14,641 bases of DNA, taken from NCBI GenBank assembly GCA_002383285.1, contig DFXU01000083.1, forward strand, positions 1 through 14,641, read 5' to 3'. Every line of letters starts with the position of its first letter. Within the stretch, counting starts at the first letter, position 1. The DNA is from Caryophanales bacterium UBA4100 (GTDB lineage: Bacteria > Bacillota > Bacilli > Paenibacillales > UBA4045). A model generated the notes under the pieces. It was given only the letters and a program-made list of their open reading frames with translations, ran no database searches and was not told the DNA's origin. The translations under genes and the position numbers were made by a program. Shown in pieces: positions 1-6,278 of this stretch.

Positions 1-472
1 CTTCACCTGACAATCTTTCATTTTCTTTCTTCAGGTGTATGAGATCATCCTCTTTTTCTTTAAGCGCTTTCTCTAATACTCGAATTTGCCTGCTCATTTC
101 CTGATAAGTGCCTTTCCATTGGCGGAGAAAACGAATGACCCTATCAATCGATATCGCATCATCAGCACTATCTGTCTTTACTTGATTTGTCTCCTCGAAA
201 TCCGTCATACCTGTTGAGCTTACTGTAACTAAGGTTAGCTTCTTATTACGCTTCTGTCTTTGCGATTTGGCGATTTGGATTGCGGCCTCATATTTTTTGC
301 GTACACAGCTATTCCATCGAAAGCCACAAGCGGCGGCTGTTCGTCCAATACGCTCGCCAACCTCCTCAAAAGCTCTCAGCTGAGTTCCACCTTCACGAAT
401 ATGACGCAAGGTCACTTCGGCCAATATTAGATCGTCATCCGCACTCCATGCATCTTGCCTGATTGCAGACAT
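1..472 (-). CDS. RsfA-type Myb/SANT sporulation transcription regulator (3' end cut off by window)
   Basis: The reading frame starts at an ATG at 472 and runs off the left edge after about 157 residues without a stop. A strong ribosome binding site, AAAGGAGG (482-489), lies upstream of the start. Residues about 5-62 form a Myb/SANT-like domain with an RQDAWSADDD start and an AAACGFRWNS recognition-helix segment, typical of the RsfA/GerR(YlbO)/PrsfA family. A charged linker follows, and from about residue 115 there is a Lys/Glu-rich segment predicted to form a coiled coil, as in family members. In B. subtilis these proteins tune sigma-F or sigma-E target genes during sporulation; which paralogue this one matches cannot be decided from the sequence. 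I see no convincing promoter in the upstream gap. The family call is strong; the exact regulon is inference. Confidence 0.9.
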   Translation of the reverse strand, partial: MSAIRQDAWSADDDLILAEVTLRHIREGGTQLRAFEEVGERIGRTAAACGFRWNSCVRKKYEAAIQIAKSQRQKRNKKLTLVTVSSTGMTDFEETNQVKTDSADDAISIDRVIRFLRQWKGTYQEMSRQIRVLEKALKEKEDDLIHLKKENERLSGE

Positions 473-654
473 ATTAGCGATCCTCCTTTCAAATCCTTAC
501 GGTAATAGGCAATTTGACACTTTGTTCCTATATAACTCTATGCGCTTGATAGAAATCATAGAATCTATTTTCATACTACTTTTTATTTCCATATTCACCA
601 AAACTCATACCTATGCACTTGAAGAAGATTTTACAATATCGTCACTAATCTACA

Positions 655-684
655 TTTACAACTATAGGTAACAGACGTTATAAT
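655..684 (+). promoter_or_regulatory. Sigma-A-type promoter of the DUF2626 gene
   Basis: A TTTACA -35 box (655-660) and a perfect TATAAT -10 box (679-684) are separated by 18 bases. Transcription would start about 690, leaving a leader of about 35 bases before the ATG at 727. This is the only good promoter match in the 254-base gap between the RsfA-type gene and the DUF2626 gene. Confidence 0.75.
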
Positions 685-726
685 GTTCTATAGATTGTAG
701 GGAACCTTACGAAAGGTGGATGTTGC

Positions 727-963
727 ATGTCACGCATGTTTAGGGTACTTGGCTTCTGGACATTGGTAACCGCATTGATGGCGTTAGCCGGAGGTATGGT
801 ACAGATGGCATTATTGTTCTTCTTCCAGACAGCTGCCTTTATGTTGTTAGGATATATGAACCTGAAGGAGAAGACATACATGTTACTGTTCTGGGGTTAC
901 ATGGTGCTAGCCTTCTTGGGAATTACCTACTGGTCATTCTTCGAGCTTGAGCTACCTATATAA
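727..963 (+). CDS. DUF2626 family small membrane protein (YqgY-like)
   Basis: This 78-residue protein begins with MSRMFRVLGFWT and is almost entirely hydrophobic. It has two or three predicted membrane segments, around residues 8-28, 28-43 and 50-70. The RMFRVLGFWT opening, the central FFFQTAAF segment and the ITYWSFFE end match what I recall of the DUF2626 family (B. subtilis YqgY), which is widespread in Bacilli at this length and has no known function. The ribosome binding site AAAGGTGGA sits 6 bases before the ATG. The gene is monocistronic, with its own sigma-A promoter upstream and a 22-bp hairpin terminator starting 9 bases after the stop. An antisense reading frame over the same region is a shadow. 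The family call is fairly sure; the function is unknown. Confidence 0.85.
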   Translation: MSRMFRVLGFWTLVTALMALAGGMVQMALLFFFQTAAFMLLGYMNLKEKTYMLLFWGYMVLAFLGITYWSFFELELPI

Positions 964-971
964 TCATGGAT

Positions 972-1020
972 ACATAGAAAAGGTGACTAGACCTGAACGG
1001 TCTAGTCACCTTTTCTATGT
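972..1020. terminator. Bidirectional terminator, perfect 22-bp stem
   Basis: The left arm 972-993 and right arm 999-1020 are perfect reverse complements with a 5-base loop (TGAAC). The arms carry AAAA/TTTT tracts near their base, so the structure can end transcription from both sides: DUF2626 on plus and the MidA gene on minus. The MidA stop codon (1002-1004) lies inside the right arm. Confidence 0.85.
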
Positions 1021-2132
1021 TGAATTAACACTTTGAATAGTTCGCTCATTGTATCCCCTAGCAATAATTGCCTGATAGCTCGATTACTCTTAGCTACAGG
1101 ACTAAACGGATCTGTTGTCATATGATCCTGCAATTTCGATAGAATTCCTTGATCAATTAGAAATTGTCTCTGCGTCTGATAGGAGGTAGGAATCAATCCC
1201 GATTCAATGCCAGCTTGTATACATGATGTAAAGTTAATATGCGATGTAATATCTTGATTTCCTACATGTATGTAGGGATTATCATGTGCAATATGCTGAT
1301 GGTAACACATGAGTGTACCCTTATGCCGATGAGCTCCGAATAGTTCCGCTGCCTCATCACCATAATCTATGGTTACAAGCATACCTGATCGAAGCTTAGC
1401 ACCTATGCGACGTATCCACGCCTCTGATGCTAAATTAACCTCCATGGTGTGCCCTTCAGCACCATTAATTTGAAATCGCTCCAAGTATGCGTAGAGCTCA
1501 TCATGGGCGATAGGGCGAAGCACTTCAACAAACTGACCCGTTGACTGTTCATAGGTTACATACACCTCTTGATAACAACCATTATTCTTCTTGAGCAGAT
1601 GCACAGGAAATGCATCCAATAGCTCATTCGAGAATATAATCGCATCTTGTAATGGCGGCGTTTGCCACCAGCTATCTTCATCAATAAATCGCACCTTATG
1701 TATGTGAGCGTCAAGCAATTCTCGTTGTATAGCCTGATGGTAGGGACTCACCTCAACCATGTCGTAGGTGATGTGGTTATATACTTCGGGATATACGATC
1801 TGTAACTCATTAAGGATTTGCAGCGCAAGTTTACCTGTTCCACTTCCCCATTCTGTTATGCTATGTAACAATCTTCCGTTATTCTCCGCCTTATATTGCG
1901 CAAATCGAGCAGCTAGCATCTGTCCCATGAATGGACCAATTGATGAACTAGTATAAAAATCACCCTCCTTGCCAATCTTGGATTCTGGTTTCATGTAATA
2001 ACCAATTCCATCTTGATACAAGCACATGTTCATGTAGTCATAAAAAGATATGGAGCGGTGTTGAGCTTGCTCAATTGACGCAATAATATGTTCTACAAGT
2101 CGACTTTCTCCCAACAATTCGAATGCGTTCAA
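1002..2132 (-). CDS. MidA/NDUFAF7-family SAM-dependent methyltransferase (DUF185)
   Basis: This 376-residue class I methyltransferase belongs to the family of mitochondrial NDUFAF7/MidA, which methylates an arginine of a complex I subunit. The bacterial substrate is not known. The N-terminal part has the family signature ISFYDYMNMCLYQ...GYY (about residues 28-46). The SAM-binding motif I reads EWGSGTG (94-100), the acidic strand-2 motif VEVSP is at 126-130, and the family motif SNELLDAFPV is at 168-177. The length is usual for the family. The start is a TTG at 2132, supported by the ribosome binding site AAGGAGGT (2141-2148) 8 bases upstream and by the absence of a better downstream start before the conserved region. 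The last six codons and the stop are written in one arm of the shared terminator. The gene is divergent from the lipoprotein operon and shares its promoter region. Confidence 0.9.
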   Translation of the reverse strand: MNAFELLGESRLVEHIIASIEQAQHRSISFYDYMNMCLYQDGIGYYMKPESKIGKEGDFYTSSSIGPFMGQMLAARFAQYKAENNGRLLHSITEWGSGTGKLALQILNELQIVYPEVYNHITYDMVEVSPYHQAIQRELLDAHIHKVRFIDEDSWWQTPPLQDAIIFSNELLDAFPVHLLKKNNGCYQEVYVTYEQSTGQFVEVLRPIAHDELYAYLERFQINGAEGHTMEVNLASEAWIRRIGAKLRSGMLVTIDYGDEAAELFGAHRHKGTLMCYHQHIAHDNPYIHVGNQDITSHINFTSCIQAGIESGLIPTSYQTQRQFLIDQGILSKLQDHMTTDPFSPVAKSNRAIRQLLLGDTMSELFKVLIQHRKGD

Positions 2133-2147
2133 GCAGCCTTACCTCCT

Positions 2148-2176
2148 TAGACAAAGTAGTAACAAACCGTTATAAT
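2148..2176 (+). promoter_or_regulatory. Sigma-A-type promoter of the lipoprotein operon
   Basis: TAGACA (2148-2153, 5 of 6 to consensus) and a perfect TATAAT (2171-2176) are 17 bases apart. The start point would be near 2183. The -10 box includes the first bases of the ATG at 2175, so that upstream ATG cannot be the translation start. The -35 box abuts the MidA ribosome binding site on the other strand. Confidence 0.65.
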
Positions 2177-2197
2177 GAATAGAAATCAGACCATCAA
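2169..2197 (-). promoter_or_regulatory. Sigma-A-type promoter of the MidA gene
   Basis: On the minus strand, TTGATG (2192-2197) and TATAAC (2169-2174) are 17 bases apart. The start point would be near 2162, giving a leader of about 30 bases that carries the AAGGAGGT ribosome binding site. The -10 box overlaps the plus-strand -10 box of the lipoprotein gene. Confidence 0.55.
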
Positions 2198-2213
2198 AGG
2201 GGTTCACACAATT

Positions 2214-3197
2214 ATGATTCGAACGTATACTATGCTTATCACGCTTGTTATCCTAGCCATTACTGTTGTTGGTTGCGGGGATGGGGAGCAATTACAATTA
2301 GATGTTCAGAAGGCACTGGCCAAGCACACTGAGATGAACAATTATCGATTCAGTGGGTCGGCCGATCTATCACTCGAAAGCCCAACAGCAGGCTGGAGTA
2401 CGAATCCATTGACAGCTGGACTGTTGACGATGATTACGAATGGTCAATTGACGTGGGAGGGTGTCGCAAGCATTGAACCTGTTAGAATGGAGCTAGCGCT
2501 GAAGCTGACTCCTCAAGGATCAAACCAAGCCATAGACATTCCGATGCTCATACAGGATAACAAAATGTACATACATATTCCAGCGATTAATGAAGAGAAA
2601 CAGTATTATGAAATTGATCTAAATCAGCTAAGTGAGTTGTCCGGTGCTGACAATCCATTGTCCACTGAACAAATTAGCGGTGTAGGTCAATTATCTTCTT
2701 CGATCTTCCACGATATCATTAGCGCAATCAACCCTAAGAGGTTTGAAGAAATCAGTGAATCTGGTGCGGACTTCCGAACTATTAGCATTACTCTAGAGCA
2801 GAAGCAAATAGAGGAAGCTATCGACATTTGGTATTCAACCTTACCAGGTATTATTACTCAATTAAGTGAAGCAGGCTATATTCAACCTCACATTCAAGAG
2901 CGATGGGAACAGAATTTAAGTCAAACAAGTCACAGCAATTCGATCGAAGATAGTAATCAGCTGAAGTTAAATCATCCATTAACATTACTAATGAAATTAG
3001 ATGAGGCTGGCTTTGTTCGAGAAACTCAAATGGTTGTGGATATTACTGTAACGGATGAGGCTAAGACGTGGTCTGTTGATCTGGTCAATCGGTATGATGA
3101 TATTAATCAAAACCCACCCTTCACCCAACCAATCCCTACGAACACTAAACCATTTACTGACATCCTTGATAGAATGTCAGCTAATCAAAATCCATAA
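2214..3197 (+). CDS. Lipoprotein of unknown function, possibly LppX/DUF6612-like fold
   Basis: This is a 327-residue lipoprotein. The signal peptide has a lipobox VVGC with the lipidated cysteine at residue 21, so it should be anchored outside the membrane. The start chosen is the ATG at 2214, preceded by AAAGGGG (2196-2202). An in-frame ATG at 2175 would add 13 residues but overlaps the -10 box. The mature part begins with a helix-like segment leading into a MNNYRFSGSADLSLE strand and alternates amphipathic strands. This recalls the half-barrel LppX/LolA-type or DUF6612-type lipoproteins, but the resemblance is loose and I do not assign a function. It ends with a Pro/Asn-rich tail. It is the first gene of an operon; the next gene starts 32 bases downstream and is also secreted, suggesting a joint envelope role. 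Confidence 0.75.
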   Translation: MIRTYTMLITLVILAITVVGCGDGEQLQLDVQKALAKHTEMNNYRFSGSADLSLESPTAGWSTNPLTAGLLTMITNGQLTWEGVASIEPVRMELALKLTPQGSNQAIDIPMLIQDNKMYIHIPAINEEKQYYEIDLNQLSELSGADNPLSTEQISGVGQLSSSIFHDIISAINPKRFEEISESGADFRTISITLEQKQIEEAIDIWYSTLPGIITQLSEAGYIQPHIQERWEQNLSQTSHSNSIEDSNQLKLNHPLTLLMKLDEAGFVRETQMVVDITVTDEAKTWSVDLVNRYDDINQNPPFTQPIPTNTKPFTDILDRMSANQNP

Positions 3198-3229
3198 TGT
3201 GAGCTTATTATTGGGAGATGGAGGGTACT

Positions 3230-4312
3230 ATGAAGATTTACTCGAAGAAAATAATTGTAGCGAGCATCATAGTCTCTATCCTGTGGTTAAGCTTTACAAC
3301 GACTATCCGAGCTGAGCTGACGGTTGAGGAAACTCGAAAATTACTTGAGGAGAGCTTAACCATCTCCGAAATCGATCGAGAAATTACCCGCTTAACTTCG
3401 GAGGAGCAGGAGATTGCCGAACGTATTATCGATACGGAAAAGTCCATTGTTAAACAATTGCAGCATGTAGATACAGCTCGAATTCATGCAGGTAGAGTGC
3501 TGCGTTCCTTTTATATGGGTGAGCGAGATGGTCTATGGTTATTGTTATTAAATTCAAAGAGCTTCTCCGACGCAATCATTGCATATCAATATCTACAATC
3601 GATCGTTGATCATGATCAGAAAGCATTACAGAAGCATCAAATTGCATACCAAGAGTTAAAGAGCTTGAATGAGAGCCTCTCCTTAACACAATCAGAGCTT
3701 AGATTACTTAAAGCTCAATTCATAGCTCAACGCATACGTGTAGTTCAGCTTCAAGAGCAGTTGGATAATAAACTTGCAGAGTTGGATAATAAGGAAGAAA
3801 TCATAAAGCAGATCGATGCACTCAGTGTAGCTTGGCACAAAGAAGGCCTTCCGCTCTTCCAACAATTCCTAAAGGCTATGTCTGAAGCAATGATTGAGCT
3901 GCCCGATTATATTGCTGAGAATGAAGATAGTTTAGAACAGGATGGCACAAAGTTTATTTTTCACATTAAAGATGATCAGCTAAATTCATTCTTGCGCAGT
4001 AAGAATCCGATCTTCGAGCAATTTGTGTATACAATAACTAGTGAGCATATATCGATTCAAGGTAGTAATGATCAGACCAATATCATGATTAATGGTCATT
4101 ATAGTATTGAGAATGATCCCGAGAATGCACTTCGATTCATGCTCGATGATTTAATATACAATGATTTCGCATTACCCGACACAACTCGTAATGATATGCA
4201 GAAGCAATTCAATATGACCTTCTATCCCAAGAATTTCTCAGGTTCATTGGAAGCGACCGCAGTAACACAAACAGCTGGGGAGCTATTAATTGAATTGACC
4301 ATTAGTTTTTAG
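3230..4312 (+). CDS. Secreted coiled-coil protein, PcsB/CwlO-like N-terminal domain without peptidase
   Basis: This 360-residue exported protein has a signal peptide at residues 1-28 with a likely cut after IRA. Residues about 30-200 form a long coiled coil. Within it, the segment ARIHAGRVLRSFYMGERDG followed by LLLLNSKSFSDAI resembles the PcsB/CwlO N-terminal coiled-coil family, which regulates peptidoglycan hydrolases. A 13-base direct repeat (3759-3771 and 3780-3792, period 21) encodes two adjacent LDNK heptads. The C-terminal part (about 205-360) is not a CHAP, NlpC/P60 or M23 peptidase. It looks beta-rich, with YSIEND and LPDTTRND segments, and I do not recognise it. The start at 3230 is chosen over 3218 because GGAGGG (3220-3225) is correctly spaced for 3230 and overlaps the other ATG. 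The stop overlaps the end of the convergent solute-binding protein gene by 11 bases. Confidence 0.75.
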   Translation: MKIYSKKIIVASIIVSILWLSFTTTIRAELTVEETRKLLEESLTISEIDREITRLTSEEQEIAERIIDTEKSIVKQLQHVDTARIHAGRVLRSFYMGERDGLWLLLLNSKSFSDAIIAYQYLQSIVDHDQKALQKHQIAYQELKSLNESLSLTQSELRLLKAQFIAQRIRVVQLQEQLDNKLAELDNKEEIIKQIDALSVAWHKEGLPLFQQFLKAMSEAMIELPDYIAENEDSLEQDGTKFIFHIKDDQLNSFLRSKNPIFEQFVYTITSEHISIQGSNDQTNIMINGHYSIENDPENALRFMLDDLIYNDFALPDTTRNDMQKQFNMTFYPKNFSGSLEATAVTQTAGELLIELTISF

Positions 4313-5633
4313 CCTTGTTGTTCATCTGCTCCCAAGATTGCTCCAATTGTTCATTCCATTCGTTAAACAATGAAGGATCCTTGACAAGACTACTCATTTC
4401 CTGTCTCAGAATATTCAACTTCACTGATAATTGAGGATCTCGCCCCCAAGTTCTGCCCTTTTCAACGGCCTTACTTAGTATCTCAGGATAAGGCAGGTTT
4501 AGAAAGCTATTCGAATCCAACGTTGTTACACCCGCAGGTAGCTTATAGGTCACACTCATCGTCTGAATCTGATGATTCAAATTCGTCATCCAATTAATCC
4601 AATTGTATGCCATCTCTTGATGAAGTGTCTGTGAAGAAACAGCATAACTGCTTCCAGCTAACCAGAGTCCTGCATCCTGTGTATCACCGCTTAATAGACT
4701 CACTGAGATGTATTCCTCGCTATTCTTGTGAACCATCCATTCTGAGAGGGGCACTACCATAGCAGCGAATTGGTTATTGGCGAACTTCTCCCAGTATTCA
4801 TTCGACGTATACGAATCCATATGTACCAATGGCTTTCTTAACCCATCCTTATTATCTGCTATCTCAGAGGTCATTAATTGCTCGAGCAAGTGTATATCTT
4901 GATCCGATTTAAGAGTGTACATCTGTTCTATTTCCTCAGACCAATTCCCTCGAAAGGCCATGATCAATGATATAAAAGCTTGCTCATCATTACCATTCAC
5001 GTAAATACCCTCGTAATTTGGATCATTCAATAGAAGTGAATCATGAAGAGTCTGCCATTGATCTATAGTCTTAGGTATGTCACTCTCTCCATGAATCAGC
5101 GATGGATTCCAAACAATAATATACGGATCGATAGAATGAGGAATAGCCCATGTATAACCATTCCATTCAGTCTGTGCTAAGACTTGATTGTGGGTAGATC
5201 CAATATCGCTAGGAGTGAAATCACTGGCTCTGTGAGACAGATATCCTCTGGCTGCGAATTCACTTATCCAATTATTATCAAGCATCATGATATCTGAACC
5301 CTGACCGGACTTTGCTTGCTCCTTCAAGTAAAGGTATGATTGTTCATAAGCTAAATTGGTTATTGTGATTGTAGTCCCAGGATGTAACTGCTGAAATTCT
5401 TCATTCCATTCTGACATCAGTTTGAATTCCTCTAGTTGCATGAATACCGTTGCTGTCAGTTCTATCGTCTCATTACCTTGAATGATATTCGGATCAATCG
5501 GCGAGCTTCTTTCTTGCTCATGGTTTTGTACAGTTGGTGTATTCTGAGCTTGATCACCCATGAGTTGAGTCAGGAGTAAGAAACAGAGGAATACTATCGC
5601 TATGAAGATAATGCCGTTCTTTCTACTGGACAA
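4302..5633 (-). CDS. Extracellular solute-binding protein, family 1 (sugar-type), stand-alone
   Basis: This 443-residue protein is of the maltose/multiple-sugar ABC binding-protein type. Family features are an ELTATVFMQ opening strand, a WNEEFQQLHPG segment, SDIMMLDNNWISEFAARGYL, WAIPHSIDPYIIVWNPSL and a C-terminal lobe with WINWMTN. The N-terminus has a hydrophobic stretch (about 8-25) but no proper lipobox. The only cysteine there (residue 17) sits inside the stretch after FL, so the protein may be held by an uncleaved signal anchor or cleaved by signal peptidase I. The start is a TTG at 5633 behind AGAGGTGA (5641-5648). No permease or ATPase gene is adjacent, which is unusual for an uptake system. 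It may serve a distant permease or act as a sensor partner; that is inference. Confidence 0.82.
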   Translation of the reverse strand: MSSRKNGIIFIAIVFLCFLLLTQLMGDQAQNTPTVQNHEQERSSPIDPNIIQGNETIELTATVFMQLEEFKLMSEWNEEFQQLHPGTTITITNLAYEQSYLYLKEQAKSGQGSDIMMLDNNWISEFAARGYLSHRASDFTPSDIGSTHNQVLAQTEWNGYTWAIPHSIDPYIIVWNPSLIHGESDIPKTIDQWQTLHDSLLLNDPNYEGIYVNGNDEQAFISLIMAFRGNWSEEIEQMYTLKSDQDIHLLEQLMTSEIADNKDGLRKPLVHMDSYTSNEYWEKFANNQFAAMVVPLSEWMVHKNSEEYISVSLLSGDTQDAGLWLAGSSYAVSSQTLHQEMAYNWINWMTNLNHQIQTMSVTYKLPAGVTTLDSNSFLNLPYPEILSKAVEKGRTWGRDPQLSVKLNILRQEMSSLVKDPSLFNEWNEQLEQSWEQMNNKAKN

Positions 5634-5741
5634 GAGTACTTCACCTCTACCTGCATATTGATATCTTTATAGTAACAAAAAAGCATCCAAACGTATAACC
5701 CAAACACAAAAATAAAATGAGTAACTTTAAGGAGATATTGT

Positions 5742-6227
5742 ATGCGAAAATTTGCAGTTATTATGCAGTTACCCGAAGGTAAGCTACCAGGCTTCTACGC
5801 CCAGGTCATTAAGGCTCTAGCAACAAAAGCCAATATCTTCGATCGTGAGAAAGAATTATTAATCATTGAACAGATGCAGCAATTGCCGCCAATTGTCGAA
5901 ATTCTCGAACAATACAACATTCTATTCGAAACAATGCCTCTATTACATGTTCCGAATTCTGCCGTTTTAAAGGCCCACTATAAGGATTTCGGTTTCACAA
6001 CTCTCTCTGGTAATACCTTTCTATATGAGGATGCGCTTGTCCTATTTTCCTTTAGCCATTCGCTAGTAGATTCTGAAGATTACGCAATGGCATTAGCACA
6101 ATTGGATGAACATCTTATAGCAAGCTTCTCTGTGGGGAATAGTAATTACTATGTTGCGGAGAAACATCTGCAACAATGCTTCTCCGGCATTGCGAAAGCA
6201 TATCAATGTACGTTCAAGCTTGAATAG
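5742..6227 (+). CDS. Hypothetical protein, 161 residues
   Basis: This is a soluble-looking 161-residue protein without a signal peptide or membrane segment. It opens with MRKFAVIMQLPEG and has mixed helix/strand character. The start at 5742 has a well-placed ribosome binding site, AAGGAG (5729-5734). It lies tail-to-tail with phoH, separated by a hairpin. Position next to phoH recalls ylaL, which follows phoH (ylaK) in B. subtilis, but I cannot confirm homology from memory. I recognise no catalytic motif and do not assign a function. Codon use looks like that of its neighbours. It is very likely a real gene because of the ribosome binding site, the full-length open frame and the terminator after it. 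Confidence 0.75.
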   Translation: MRKFAVIMQLPEGKLPGFYAQVIKALATKANIFDREKELLIIEQMQQLPPIVEILEQYNILFETMPLLHVPNSAVLKAHYKDFGFTTLSGNTFLYEDALVLFSFSHSLVDSEDYAMALAQLDEHLIASFSVGNSNYYVAEKHLQQCFSGIAKAYQCTFKLE

Positions 6228-6236
6228 AACAGGGAA

Positions 6237-6266
6237 AGACCGTTAGAATAGCATCTCTAACGGTCT
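6237..6266. terminator. Hairpin between convergent genes, possible terminator
   Basis: Arms 6237-6247 and 6256-6266 are perfect 11-bp complements around an 8-base loop. It lies between the stops of the 161-residue gene and phoH. T-tracts are weak on both sides (CAGCAAGCAATTTT on plus), so its strength as an intrinsic terminator is uncertain. Confidence 0.5.
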
Positions 6267-6278
6267 CAGCAAGCAATT

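Noticed and set aside
2175..2213. Upstream in-frame ATG extending the lipoprotein by 13 residues
   Set aside because: The ATG overlaps the TATAAT -10 box, has no ribosome binding site, and the extension would precede a normal lipoprotein signal peptide that already starts at 2214.
3759..3792. 13-base direct repeat with period 21 in the coiled-coil gene
   Set aside because: It encodes two adjacent LDNK heptads and is explained by coiled-coil periodicity, not by a mobile or regulatory repeat.
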